From Janthinobacterium saanense (GTDB lineage Bacteria > Pseudomonadota > Gammaproteobacteria > Burkholderiales > Burkholderiaceae_D), in contig NZ_JACHCI010000013.1 in the NCBI RefSeq assembly GCF_014200675.1, positions 1-64,000 on the forward strand: 64,000 bases of DNA, given 5' to 3'. The translations under genes and the position numbers were made by a program. This document shows positions 8,842-18,006 of this stretch, in pieces. Below the pieces are notes generated by a model. That model worked only from the letters and a program-made list of their open reading frames with translations. It searched no databases and was not told where the DNA came from. The first letter of the stretch is position 1. Each line of letters starts with the position of its first letter.

Positions 8842-9875
8842 GGCAGCTCCACGGCGTGCGCCGTCTCGGCCACGCGCAGGCCTTCACGCACCGGCGGCAC
8901 GCTGAGCTTGTCGTAACCCTGGTCGAAGCCGGCCAGCGCCAGGTAGGGCAGGTTGGGGCCGGCGGCGCAAGCCATGCCGATGCCGCCCGACATGCGCGGA
9001 TTGATTTCCAGCAGCGCCAGGCCGTTCGCACCCTCACGGAACTGGATATTGAACACGCCGTTCAACTGATAGTCGCGCGCGAGTTTTTCGCAGGCGGCCA
9101 GCAAGTCGGCCCGCAATTCGATCAGCTGGCCGCTGCCGGCCGCGTGCAGTTTCTTGCGCGGGATGGCGCATACCAGGCTGCCGTGGTCGGCCACGCAGTC
9201 GGCGCTGTATTCGTGTCCATCCAGGTATTCCATCAGCAGCAGGGTCTTGAAAGTTTGCATGTGCGCCAGGCCGCTACGCAGCTCCTGTGCATTGATCTGG
9301 TAGGCGGCGCCGGCCAGCAGCAGCTGGGCGCTGGAGCGCTCTTCATCGAGTACGGCAAAACCCAGGCCATATACGGATTCGGATGGCTTGATGCACAGGG
9401 TGCGGTGCAGCGGACGCAGTTCGGCGTAGGCGGCGTCGTATTCGGCGATGGTGTTGACGGCGCGGTAGTCGGCCGGGCGCGCCATCGGTAAATCGAGGCT
9501 ATCGCAAAAGCGCGCCTTGTCATGCATCAGGGTCAGCACTTCTTCGGTGGCGACGCTGAGTACGCGCACGCCGATGGCGGCAAAGCGCGCGCTGGCGCTG
9601 GCGATGCGTGCCGCTTCCTTGCCGGGCCAGAAAATCGTGATTTCACGCGTGCGGCAAAAGTCCAGACACCATTTCACATAGGCCTCGCCCGTCAGGCCGG
9701 CCGGTTCGACGGCGTATTCATGCGCTTCCAGAAAAGCTGCCGCATGCGCATTGGTATTGCTGCAAACGAGGCGATAGCGCGGCTTGCCGTCCGTGGCAAG
9801 CAGATCGGCCTCGCGTATCAGCCGCATGGCCGTGGCGACCGAGGAAAACGTTTTATTGAACCAGACTCTGTGCAT
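8838..9875 (-). CDS. ATP-grasp ligase of the ter module
   Basis: About 345 residues. The ATP-grasp pattern is complete: MHDKARFCDSL, then the Lys strand in TLCIKPSESVYGLGF, the adenine-binding LLMEYLDGHEYSADCV, and the Mg-binding LLEINPRMSGGIG. Such enzymes join a carboxylate to an amine or thiol through an acyl-phosphate. ATG 9875 is preferred over GTG 9911. There is no strong Shine-Dalgarno, and a gap of about 75 bases separates it from the AIM24-like gene. It heads the block of six genes with overlapping ends. The ligated substrates are unknown. Confidence 0.85.
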   Translation of the reverse strand: MHRVWFNKTFSSVATAMRLIREADLLATDGKPRYRLVCSNTNAHAAAFLEAHEYAVEPAGLTGEAYVKWCLDFCRTREITIFWPGKEAARIASASARFAAIGVRVLSVATEEVLTLMHDKARFCDSLDLPMARPADYRAVNTIAEYDAAYAELRPLHRTLCIKPSESVYGLGFAVLDEERSSAQLLLAGAAYQINAQELRSGLAHMQTFKTLLLMEYLDGHEYSADCVADHGSLVCAIPRKKLHAAGSGQLIELRADLLAACEKLARDYQLNGVFNIQFREGANGLALLEINPRMSGGIGMACAAGPNLPYLALAGFDQGYDKLSVPPVREGLRVAETAHAVELP

Positions 9876-9950
9876 GTACGGGGAACCGGGTGAGAGAGAA
9901 AAACCGCACACGGATGTGCGCGGCAGGTGAGGACAGCAGGGTTGACGCGC

Positions 9951-10661
9951 TTAGCTGGCTTTGCCGCCCGACGCCGCCCATTTCAAAAAGGCGTCGCGGT
10001 TGCGCGAGCAGACAAAGACCTTGCCCGCCCCGGAAAAACGCAGCACGATGCCTTCGCCGCTGGTGACGCTATTGACGATATTGCCCAGGAAGCCGCCGAT
10101 GCCGCCCGAGCCGCTGGTGGTCACGGAGACTTCGTATTTCAGGGTGTTGTCCCAGCAGACCACGTGGGAATTGTCGATCACGACATCTTTGCCCGGCTCG
10201 ACGTCGAGCTGGAACATGGAGCCGAAGCCTGATACCACCACCTGGCCCGTGCCCGAGGTTTCCATCACGAAGAAGCCGCCCGACTGGGCGAAGAGCGCAT
10301 TGCCCAGGCTTTGCGTGCGCACTTTCATTTCCGTGCCCGAGGTGGCGGCGACAAACGCGCCGTCATTGAGCAGGTATTGGCGCGCGCCCACGTCGACCAC
10401 TTCAATGGCGCCCGGCAGGGTAGGCGAGAGCAGGCAGTCGCCGTTGCCGCGCACCGCTTCGATATGCTGCTGGAAGAACGATTCGCCATTGGCAAAGCGG
10501 CGCATGATGGCGCTACCGAGGCCGCCGGTCATTTTGCCCTTCAGGTCGAGCGCCGTTTCCATCATCACCATCGCATCCGATTCGCAATAAATGGTCTCGC
10601 CCTGTTTCAGGCTGACGTGCAAAAAGGGATCGACGTCACCCGTGACACTAAATACTGGCAT
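9951..10661 (-). CDS. AIM24/TIGR00266 family protein
   Basis: About 236 residues, beta-rich, with the family features EAVRGNGDCLLSPTLPG near the middle, the glycine-rich SGTGQVVVSGFGSMF, and the C-terminal SGEGIVLRFSGAGKVFVCSRN. Members form a beta-barrel-like fold; the mitochondrial homolog AIM24 is membrane associated, and bacterial members often sit in ter loci. ATG 10661 is chosen because GGAG lies about 8 bases upstream; the TTG further upstream is inside the terminator tail. Its ribosome site abuts the T-run of a hairpin that follows terD, so its expression is probably reduced relative to terD. Confidence 0.8.
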   Translation of the reverse strand: MPVFSVTGDVDPFLHVSLKQGETIYCESDAMVMMETALDLKGKMTGGLGSAIMRRFANGESFFQQHIEAVRGNGDCLLSPTLPGAIEVVDVGARQYLLNDGAFVAATSGTEMKVRTQSLGNALFAQSGGFFVMETSGTGQVVVSGFGSMFQLDVEPGKDVVIDNSHVVCWDNTLKYEVSVTTSGSGGIGGFLGNIVNSVTSGEGIVLRFSGAGKVFVCSRNRDAFLKWAASGGKAS

Positions 10662-10671
10662 GGTAATCTCC

Positions 10672-10704
10672 AAAAAAAAAGCCGCCTGATGACTTCCAGG
10701 CGGC
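10672..10704 (-). terminator. Intra-operon terminator between terD and the AIM24-like gene
   Basis: Read on the minus strand, arms GCCGCCT and AGGCGGC (10704-10698 and 10687-10681) enclose a 10-base loop and are followed by nine T residues. The T-run ends directly at the GGAG ribosome site of the next gene, so read-through is needed for the downstream genes unless a second promoter exists. Confidence 0.8.
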
Positions 10705-10725
10705 TGTGACTAGATGCTGGAACGC

Positions 10726-11301
10726 TTAGGCGTTGACGCCAAAAGAGCGAGCGAGGGGACCCAGGCCGCCGTTGAAACCCTGGCCGATGGCCTTGAATTT
10801 CCATTCGCCGCTGTAGCGGTAGATTTCGCCAAAGATCATCGCCGTTTCGGTCGAGCTGTCTTCGGACAGGTCGTAGCGGGCGATTTCGCGTTCGCCTTCC
10901 GCGTTCAGGCAGCGGATATAGGCTTTCGAGACCATGCCGAAGTTCTGGCGGCGCGCGTCGGCGTCGTGAATCGTCACGGTGATGCTGATGCGGTCGATGT
11001 CGGCTGGTACGCGCGACAGGTCGATTTCGATGCGCTCATCGTCGCCTTCGCCTTCGCCGGTCTGGTTGTCGCCCGTGTGGACGATGGAACCATCGGTCGA
11101 TTTCAGGTTGTTGTAGAAGATGAAGTCGGAGTCGCCACGGACTTTGCCGTCGCTTTTCAGGAGGAAGGCGCTGCCGTCAAGGTCGAAGGTGGCGCCGTCG
11201 GTCGAGCGCGGATCCCAGCCGAGGCCGATGATGATCTTGCGCAGGTTCGGTGCTTCCTTGCTCAGGTTGACGTTGCCGCCTTTTTGCAAACTGATTGCCA
11301 T
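10726..11301 (-). CDS. terD: TerD-family stress protein
   Basis: A 191-residue single-domain TerD protein: [42 protein letters not shown], the acidic stretch [12 protein letters not shown], and the C-terminal [20 protein letters not shown]. All family signatures including the calcium-coordinating acidic residues are present and the length is normal. AGGAG lies 6 bases upstream of the ATG. It lies between the TerC-type membrane protein and the AIM24-like gene. Family members take part in resistance to tellurite and other chemical stresses. Confidence 0.93.
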   Translation of the reverse strand: MAISLQKGGNVNLSKEAPNLRKIIIGLGWDPRSTDGATFDLDGSAFLLKSDGKVRGDSDFIFYNNLKSTDGSIVHTGDNQTGEGEGDDERIEIDLSRVPADIDRISITVTIHDADARRQNFGMVSKAYIRCLNAEGEREIARYDLSEDSSTETAMIFGEIYRYSGEWKFKAIGQGFNGGLGPLARSFGVNA

Positions 11302-11411
11302 GTCGTGCTCCTTTTTAGTTAAAACTTAAAAGTGATGCTTCTTGTCAGTATGGCGGAGTGTTTTTGTCACTCCAGCCATTACTTTCCTATATAGGGACAG
11401 TTATCCCGATT

Positions 11412-12497
11412 TCAAGCCAGTGCTGCTTGTTGTTTCCGATGGCGCAAGGACGACCACAGCGACACCAGGATGAAGGTGACGCCCGACAGGCCCGTGAACC
11501 ATTCCGGTATATGGTACTTGACGGAGGCGAACATGATCAACGCGAGGATGCCGATCGCGTAATGGGCGCCATGTTCCAGGTAGACGAATTCGTCCAGCGT
11601 GCCCTTGTGCACCAGGAACACCGTCATCGAGCGCACGAACATGGCGCCGATGGCCAGGCCCAGCATGATGATGACGACATCGTTGGTGATGGCGAAGGCG
11701 CCGATCACGCCGTCAAAGCTGAAGGAGGCGTCCAGCACTTCCAGGTAGAGGAAGCCGCCGATGCTGCCGCGCGCCACGGACTTGATCAAGTCGCCATTGC
11801 CGCTTTTTGCAGGGACTGCTGTTTCTTCACCATCTTCGTCCTGCAGGTCCGGTTCGTTTTCTTCCAGCAAACCGCTGATCCAGTTCACGCCGATATACAC
11901 GGCGATGCCGACGATGCCCGAAGCGAGCACGCTGTATTTTTGTTCGGCGGGGCCCATCGCCACGCAGGCGGCCACGGCGCCCATGGTGATCAGCACGGCC
12001 AGGCTTTCAGTGCCCAGCGCGTTGACTTTTTCCTCTGCCCAACCCAGCCAGTGCAGTTCTTTTTCATCGTCGAACAGGAAGTTCAGTAACACCAGTAACA
12101 GGAAGGCGCCGCCGAAGGCCGCCACTTGCGCGTGATTATTTGTAAGGTGTTCAGCGTATATCTTGGGCGTGGTGGTGGCCATGGTCCACACATCGACCAG
12201 GCCCAGGCCGGTGGCGACGGAGACGATTACCAGCGGGAACAGCAAACGCATGCCGAACACGGCCACCAGGATACCGACCGTGAGGAACAGTTTTTGCCAG
12301 AATGCATTCCAGTGGCGCAGCACCGAGGCATTCACCACGGCATTGTCGAACGATAGCGATACTTCCATCACGCCCAGCACGCCCGTGATCCACAGCGCTT
12401 GCAGCAGGCCGGAGACGCCGCCATGGCTGTAGCCCCACCAGCCGGCAACGGCCATCAGGAGGATGGTGACTAAAAAAGAAACTCTGAAATGCCGCAT
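11412..12497 (-). CDS. TerC/DUF475-type integral membrane protein
   Basis: About 361 residues with roughly eight transmembrane helices. The two internal repeats that define the TerC-like superfamily are visible: EVSLSFDNAVVNA after the second helix and EVLDASFSFDGVIGAFA in the second half, whose acidic residues are thought to bind metal. A charged cytoplasmic loop (ENEPDLQDEDGEE) separates them. ATG 12497 is used because the longer reading frame lacks a ribosome site. It is the first gene of the ter operon. By analogy with TerC/Alx members a role in metal ion homeostasis or export is likely. Confidence 0.85.
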   Translation of the reverse strand: MRHFRVSFLVTILLMAVAGWWGYSHGGVSGLLQALWITGVLGVMEVSLSFDNAVVNASVLRHWNAFWQKLFLTVGILVAVFGMRLLFPLVIVSVATGLGLVDVWTMATTTPKIYAEHLTNNHAQVAAFGGAFLLLVLLNFLFDDEKELHWLGWAEEKVNALGTESLAVLITMGAVAACVAMGPAEQKYSVLASGIVGIAVYIGVNWISGLLEENEPDLQDEDGEETAVPAKSGNGDLIKSVARGSIGGFLYLEVLDASFSFDGVIGAFAITNDVVIIMLGLAIGAMFVRSMTVFLVHKGTLDEFVYLEHGAHYAIGILALIMFASVKYHIPEWFTGLSGVTFILVSLWSSLRHRKQQAALA

Positions 12498-12707
12498 GGT
12501 TACCCCGTTTGCGAGTGTTGAGACCAGGTGTGGATGGCCGGTGTTGATGCCGGTCAATTATTCTATTCGCCATGATTTTATAGTATCGCGGCGGGCTAGG
12601 GCATTTTTATCCGTGGGGAATCAGGCTGTTTTGCTTGCGCCGCCGATCTGCGATAATTCCCCCCTTGCTTCCCGCCACCCCTCATATATAGAACAAAGGA
12701 ATACCCC

Positions 12708-13133
12708 GTGGATATCGCTTACCTCGTCACTCCCCTGATCACCTGGATCCTGGTCGGACCGATCAAATTCCTGATCAATAGCGCCCGTACGCGCCAATGG
12801 GCGTTCGGCCTGGTCGGCAATGGCGGCTTTCCCAGCAATCATAGCGCCGTGGTATCGAGCATGGCGACCCTGATCGCCTTGCGCGAAGGCATAGGCCACC
12901 CGGCATTCGGCGTGGCCGTCACCCTGGCCTTCATCGTCATCATCGACGCCAACAGCTTGCGCCAGCACGTCGGCAAGCAGGCCGCCGCCATCAACCGCGT
13001 GGCCAGGGAAACGGCCAGCCCTGCGCACACCTGGTTGCGCGAACGCATGGGCCATACCCTGGTGGAAATCGCCGGCGGCCTGTGCACCGGTGTGGCGATC
13101 GGCTTCCTGGTGAATGCGGTGTTCGGCCGCTAA
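12708..13133 (+). CDS. Divergent PAP2 family membrane protein (DUF212, YuiD-like)
   Basis: A 141-residue protein with about four membrane helices. The GGFPSNHSAVVSSM motif (Ser/His of the PAP2 phosphatase signature) and the later IDANSLRQHVGKQA are diagnostic for the divergent PAP2 group. It starts at GTG 12708 with AAGGA 7-8 bases upstream. It is monocistronic, divergent from the ter operon and followed by a terminator. Activity on lipid phosphates or pyrophosphates is suggested by the family but not demonstrated for it. Confidence 0.85.
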   Translation: MDIAYLVTPLITWILVGPIKFLINSARTRQWAFGLVGNGGFPSNHSAVVSSMATLIALREGIGHPAFGVAVTLAFIVIIDANSLRQHVGKQAAAINRVARETASPAHTWLRERMGHTLVEIAGGLCTGVAIGFLVNAVFGR

Positions 13134-13155
13134 GCACCTTGGCCTGTTCCCATAC

Positions 13156-13180
13156 AACCCCGCCGCAAGGCGGGGTTTTG
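13156..13180. terminator. Rho-independent terminator after the PAP2-like gene
   Basis: Arms AACCCCGCC and GGCGGGGTT around a GCAA tetraloop, followed by a short T-run. Confidence 0.85.
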
Positions 13181-13241
13181 CGTTTCAGGGCGTAAAAACT
13201 ACGTTTCATCCCCGGAATCAGGCATTACAGGAAGCCGCCGA

Positions 13242-13271
13242 TTGACACTGCCGGAGGCACTCATGGATACT
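13242..13271 (+). promoter_or_regulatory. Probable sigma-70 promoter of the first RND operon
   Basis: TTGACA at 13242-13247 is a perfect -35 box. GATACT at 13266-13271 (4 of 6 matches to TATAAT) follows after 18 bases. The membrane fusion gene starts about 100 bases downstream. Confidence 0.4.
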
Positions 13272-13371
13272 CTGCGGCTTGTAGTTTTAATAAAAATAAC
13301 GCCCGTATGCCCAGCCGCAACTTAAAAAGTTGTCAGCCAGGTGGCGGTACTATCATTTCGGAGAAATATCC

Positions 13372-14523
13372 ATGTTGCGCAAAACCCTGTTAGTTGTGGC
13401 GATCGCCGCCGCCTTGACCGCTTGTGGCAAGGAGTCCAAAGACCCCGGCAAGGGCCAGGCCGCCACTGTTGCCAGCAACTTGCTGATTTCTCCTGAGGAT
13501 GTGCTGACTATCAGCGGCAATGCGCTCGCTTCCGGCCCGGCTGTGACTGGTTCGGTGCAGCCCGAGCGCAAGGCCGATTTGCGCGCCGAAGTGTCGGCGG
13601 TCGTATTGCAGGTATTGAAAGAAAACGGCGAATCCGTGAAGCGCGGCGATTTGCTGGTGCGCCTCGATGAGACCGCCATCCGCGACAGCCTCAATTCGGC
13701 CGAGGAAGCGACTCGCGCCGCCAACCAGACGCTGGAACAGGCGCAGCGCATGTTCGAGCGCATGAAAACCCTGCGTACCTCGGGCATGACGTCGACCCAG
13801 GCGCTGGAGGATGCGGAAATTCGCCGCAATAATGCGCAAAGCGACCTGGCTGCGACCAAGACCCGTTCGGTGCAGGCGCGCCAGCAATTGCAGCGCACGC
13901 TGGTGCGCGCGCCGTTCGACGGCATTGTCAGCGAGCGCAAGGTGTCGAATGGCGATACGGCGCAAATTGGCAAGGAATTGATCAAGGTGATCGATCCGAC
14001 CAGCATGCGCTTTGAAGGCCTGGTGTCGGCCGACAAGATCAGCGAAGTCAAGGTGGGGCAGGCAGTGCGGTTCTCCATCAACGGTTATCCGGGCCAGAGT
14101 TTTAACGGCAAGGTGCGGCGCGTCGATCCGGCCGCCAATCCGGTCACGCGCCAGGTCGCGGTACTGATTGACTTTACCGACGCCACGCGTCCCGGCGTGG
14201 CCGGTCTGTATGCGGAAGGCCGCATCGAAGCGAGCAGCGTGTCGGCGTTGATGTTGCCGGAATCGGCATTGGTACAGGCTGGCGACAAGGCATATACCTG
14301 GCGCCTGAAAGACAGGACGCTCAATAAAGTGCCGCTGGTGATCGGCGTGCACGACGCACGTACCGGCGATTGGGAAGTGCGTTCCGGCCTGGTCAGTGGC
14401 GACAGCGTGATGCGCCGTCCAGGCTCCAATTTCAAGGATGGCCAGAAAGTGGATCTGGTTAAGCCGAAGGCGGCGCCAGGCGCGATGGCGTCGGCGGTGG
14501 ATGCAGCCGGTAAAGGAAACTAA
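13372..14523 (+). CDS. RND efflux periplasmic adaptor (membrane fusion) lipoprotein
   Basis: About 383 residues. The signal peptide ends in a lipobox (AALTAC, Cys near residue 20), so it is anchored in the inner membrane facing the periplasm. The barrel-sandwich hybrid halves are around GSVQPERKADLRAEVSAVV and VRAPFDGIVSERKVSNGD, with a coiled-coil hairpin between them (about 110-180). ATG 13372 is chosen by the GGAG 8 bases upstream. It is 3 bases from the permease gene and thus co-transcribed. Substrates cannot be told from sequence. Confidence 0.9.
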   Translation: MLRKTLLVVAIAAALTACGKESKDPGKGQAATVASNLLISPEDVLTISGNALASGPAVTGSVQPERKADLRAEVSAVVLQVLKENGESVKRGDLLVRLDETAIRDSLNSAEEATRAANQTLEQAQRMFERMKTLRTSGMTSTQALEDAEIRRNNAQSDLAATKTRSVQARQQLQRTLVRAPFDGIVSERKVSNGDTAQIGKELIKVIDPTSMRFEGLVSADKISEVKVGQAVRFSINGYPGQSFNGKVRRVDPAANPVTRQVAVLIDFTDATRPGVAGLYAEGRIEASSVSALMLPESALVQAGDKAYTWRLKDRTLNKVPLVIGVHDARTGDWEVRSGLVSGDSVMRRPGSNFKDGQKVDLVKPKAAPGAMASAVDAAGKGN

Positions 14524-14526
14524 GCG

Positions 14527-17500
14527 ATGTTCTTATCCGATTTTAGTATCAAGCGGCCACTCGCCACGATCGTGCTGATCCTGGTGATGATGTGCGTGGG
14601 CTTGCTGGCGTTGAAAAAGCTGCGCGTCAACCAAAGCCCGGACGTTGACATCCCGCTCATCGTGGTCAGTATTCCTTATCCAGGTGCTTCGCCCGATACG
14701 GTCGAGCGCGAAATCGTCAACCGCCTTGAAAAAGCGCTGCAAAGCATTTCTGGCGTGAACAATGTGTACAGTTCGGCCAATGAAGGTTCGGCCGTGATCC
14801 GCATCGAGTTCGGCTTCAAGGCCAACCTGATCGAGGCGTCCGACGATATCCGCAATGCGATTGCTTCGGTGCGGTATAAATTGCCGATCGAAATGCGCGA
14901 ACCGATCTTGCAGCGCATCGATCCGTCGGCCCAACCCATCATGCAACTGGCGCTGTCGTCGAATACGCAAAGCCACGCTGAAATTTCGCGCCTGGCCGAA
15001 GACGTGCTGTCGGACCGTTTCCGTTCGATCGACGGGGTGGCGCTGGTGAATGTTGGCGGTTCGCTGAAGCGCGAACTGAGCGTCTTGCTGCACTCCGAAA
15101 AGCTGCGTGAATACAATGTGTCGGTCAGCGACGTGGTCAATGCGCTGCGCAACCAGAATACCAATGCGCCAGTGGGCAAGGTGCGCGGCGAGCTCGATGA
15201 AAAAAGCATACGGCTGGTTGGCCGCATCGAATCGCCAGCCGATTTCCAGAGCGTGGTGGTCAAGCGCAGTGGCAATGAAATTGTACGCCTGGCGCAAGTG
15301 GCGACCATCGAGGACGGTTTTGCCGAAGTCGACAGCCTGAGCATCCGCAGCGCCAAGCCGAATGTCGGCCTGTCGATCACGCGTACCCGCGAGGCCAGCA
15401 CCGTCAGCGTGGCTGGCAAGATCCGCGACATGGTCGATGAAGTCAACAAGACTTTGCCGAAGGGCACCAGCCTGGAAGTAACGCGTGACGGCGGCAAGGA
15501 TGCACAGAGCAGCTTGAACAACGTGATCGAATCGCTGGTGCTGGGGGCGGTACTGACAATTTTTGTGGTCTACGCCTTCCTCAACTCCTGGCGCTCGACG
15601 CTGATTACCGCGCTCAGCCTGCCGACGTCGGTGATCGCCGCTTTTATTGCCGTGTGGCTGTGCGGTTTTACGCTGAACTTCATGACTTTGCTGGGCCTGT
15701 CGCTGGCGATTGGCGTGCTGATCGATGACGCCATCGTGGTGCGTGAAAACATCGTGCGCCACATGCAGATGGGCAAGGACCGCCGCAAGGCGGCCCTGGA
15801 AGGCACGGCCGAAATCGGCCTGGCGGTGGCCGCGACGACCTTCTCGATCATCGCCGTGTTCATTCCCGTCGCTTTCATGCCCGGCGTATCGGGCGAGTGG
15901 TTCCGTCCGTTCGCCTTGACCGTAACGTGTTCGGTGATCGTCAGCCTGGGCATTTCGTTTACGCTCGACCCGATGCTGTCGGCCTACTGGGGCGACCCGG
16001 CCGATCACCATACGGCGCCGAAAAAGGGCTTGAGCGCCGTGCTCGACCGCTTCAATCACTGGTTTGACCATCAGGCCGACCGCTATGGCAATGTGATCGG
16101 CTGGGCGCTGCACCATCGCCGCTGGATGGGCGTGATCGCCTTCGCCACTTTCGTCGGTGCGCTGGTGATGCAGATTTTCCTCGGCGGCACCAGCTTCCTG
16201 CCAGCGTCGGATTCGGGCAACCTGATGATCGACGTGCGCATGCCTGCGTCAAGCAGTATCGAATATTCGCGCCTGAAAATGGAAAAGGCTGCCGAACTGG
16301 CGCGCACATTGCCTGAGACCAAGGAAACCAATAGCTCGATCAATGCTGGCGGCGGACGTATCTATGTCGATATCGGCAAGCGCAATTCGCGCAAACGCAC
16401 GGCTAAGCAAGTGGCAGGCGAGTTGCGCGAAAAAATGAAAACCCTGGTCGGCGCTGAATATGTGGTGCTCGACGATTTGAATAATGGTGCGCAAAAACCG
16501 ATCCAGGTGGAATTTACCGGCCCGGATTCACGCAAGCTGATGGAAATCACCAACGCCTATATGGACAAGCTGCGCCAGGTGCCGGGCGCCGTCGATGTCG
16601 GCTTGTCGCAGCAAGATCCGAAAGATGAATTGAAAATTGACATGGATCGGGGCCTGGCCAATTCCATGGGCATTTCCGTCAACGACGCGGCGCAGGCGCT
16701 GCGGGTGGCGTTCGCCGGCGTCGAAGTGGGCGACTGGATCGATCCGACCGGCGAAACGCGCGACGTGGCGGTGCGTTTGCATCCCGACGACCGGGTGGCA
16801 TCCGAAAACATCGAGCGCTTGCCGATCAATGTTATCGGCACCTCGCAAATGGTGCCGCTGGACCAGATCGCGCGCATCACGATGGGCAAGGGACCGTCCG
16901 GCATCGAGCATAAAAACGGTAAACGCACGATCACCGTATCGGCCAATGCGCAGGGCCGCTCGAATGGCGAAGTGACGTCGGATGCGATGAAGCTGGCCAA
17001 GTCGATGGATTTCCCGCCAGGTTATGGCCTGTCGCTGGGCGGCGCCGGCCAGGATCAGCAAGAGTTATTTACTGAAATGTTCCTGGCGCTGATCATGGGC
17101 GTCGGTTTGATGTATCTGATCCTGGTGATGCAATTTAATTCGTTCACGGCCCCGGTGGCGGTGATGCTGTCGCTGCCTTTGAGCCTGATTGGCGTCGTGG
17201 TGTCCTTGTGGGTAACAAAAAACACCCTCAACCTGATGAGCTTTATCGGCATCATCATGCTGATGGGACTGGTGGCCAAGAACGCCATCCTGTTGCTGGA
17301 TGCGGCGCGCAAGCGTGAAGAAGAAGGTTATGGCCGTGAAGATGCGCTGATGTATGCGGGCCGCATGCGTCTGCGCCCCATCCTGATGACTACCTTCGCG
17401 CTGATCGCCGGCATGTTCCCGGTCGCCTTGGGCCTGGGCGAGGGCGGCGAGTTCTACCGTCCGCTGGCGATCGCCATCATCGGCGGCACGATCACCTCGA

Positions 17501-17748
17501 CGATCCTGACCTTGCTGGTGGTGCCGACTTTCTATGACAGCATCGAGATTTCACGCGATGGCGCCGTTGCCAAGTTCCACTGGCGCCACGAGCGCATGCA
17601 CGTCATGTTCGCCCTGATCCTGACTTTCCTCGAATGCGTGCTGACCTTGCTGCTGCTGCGCTTCGTCTACCGCATGCTGAAAAAAGCCGTCTTGTTTCTG
17701 ACCAAAGGCCGTACACCACCGGGCACACCGGTCAGCCTGAACAAGTAA
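14527..17748 (+). CDS. RND efflux permease (HAE1 family)
   Basis: A 1073-residue protein with the twelve-helix AcrB-like layout: the first helix after IKRPLATIVLILVMM, a large periplasmic loop, helix 4 with GVLIDDAIVVRENIVRHM (the two proton-relay Asp), a second large loop, and GLVAKNAILLLDAARKREEE holding the relay Lys. The C-terminus has an extra hydrophobic segment (MHVMFALILTFLECVL) beyond the usual end. It forms a proton-driven pump with the upstream adaptor. No outer-membrane factor lies in the same transcription unit; the one after the terminator could serve both pumps. Confidence 0.93.
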   Translation: MFLSDFSIKRPLATIVLILVMMCVGLLALKKLRVNQSPDVDIPLIVVSIPYPGASPDTVEREIVNRLEKALQSISGVNNVYSSANEGSAVIRIEFGFKANLIEASDDIRNAIASVRYKLPIEMREPILQRIDPSAQPIMQLALSSNTQSHAEISRLAEDVLSDRFRSIDGVALVNVGGSLKRELSVLLHSEKLREYNVSVSDVVNALRNQNTNAPVGKVRGELDEKSIRLVGRIESPADFQSVVVKRSGNEIVRLAQVATIEDGFAEVDSLSIRSAKPNVGLSITRTREASTVSVAGKIRDMVDEVNKTLPKGTSLEVTRDGGKDAQSSLNNVIESLVLGAVLTIFVVYAFLNSWRSTLITALSLPTSVIAAFIAVWLCGFTLNFMTLLGLSLAIGVLIDDAIVVRENIVRHMQMGKDRRKAALEGTAEIGLAVAATTFSIIAVFIPVAFMPGVSGEWFRPFALTVTCSVIVSLGISFTLDPMLSAYWGDPADHHTAPKKGLSAVLDRFNHWFDHQADRYGNVIGWALHHRRWMGVIAFATFVGALVMQIFLGGTSFLPASDSGNLMIDVRMPASSSIEYSRLKMEKAAELARTLPETKETNSSINAGGGRIYVDIGKRNSRKRTAKQVAGELREKMKTLVGAEYVVLDDLNNGAQKPIQVEFTGPDSRKLMEITNAYMDKLRQVPGAVDVGLSQQDPKDELKIDMDRGLANSMGISVNDAAQALRVAFAGVEVGDWIDPTGETRDVAVRLHPDDRVASENIERLPINVIGTSQMVPLDQIARITMGKGPSGIEHKNGKRTITVSANAQGRSNGEVTSDAMKLAKSMDFPPGYGLSLGGAGQDQQELFTEMFLALIMGVGLMYLILVMQFNSFTAPVAVMLSLPLSLIGVVVSLWVTKNTLNLMSFIGIIMLMGLVAKNAILLLDAARKREEEGYGREDALMYAGRMRLRPILMTTFALIAGMFPVALGLGEGGEFYRPLAIAIIGGTITSTILTLLVVPTFYDSIEISRDGAVAKFHWRHERMHVMFALILTFLECVLTLLLLRFVYRMLKKAVLFLTKGRTPPGTPVSLNK

Positions 17749-17785
17749 GCTAACAGTCGCTGTCGGCATGTGTTTTATGCAAGAA

Positions 17786-17811
17786 AGAGCCTTCCTCGGA
17801 AGGCTCTTTTT
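17786..17811 (+). terminator. Terminator of the first RND operon
   Basis: Ten-base perfect arms AGAGCCTTCC and GGAAGGCTCT with a two-base loop, followed by a T-run. It separates the two RND units. Confidence 0.88.
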
Positions 17812-18006
17812 ACGTCAAGAACTTTTTTATCGTGGTGTGAGCGCAGACGATATTTGATGCTAGAATAAACTCGGCCAGCACAGTTGCATGGTCTCCAGTC
17901 TCCAGGCAAGTCCAGTTTCAGTCCGTCCAGTTTTAGTCGCGTCCAGTATTCCAGCAGCTCCCCAACGTTGTCATGATGTTGCAATGCAAAGTATCGGATA
18001 AGAATA

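Noticed and set aside
13263-13325. Twenty-residue open reading frame with a GGAGG ribosome site ahead of the first RND operon, like a leader peptide
   Set aside because: It begins between the -35 box (13242) and the -10 box (13266) of the probable promoter, so its start codon would not be transcribed.
17880-17960. Repeated TCCAG words before the outer-membrane factor gene, possibly a repeat array
   Set aside because: The spacing is irregular and the units are only 5-7 bases; it is not a CRISPR or a tandem repeat.
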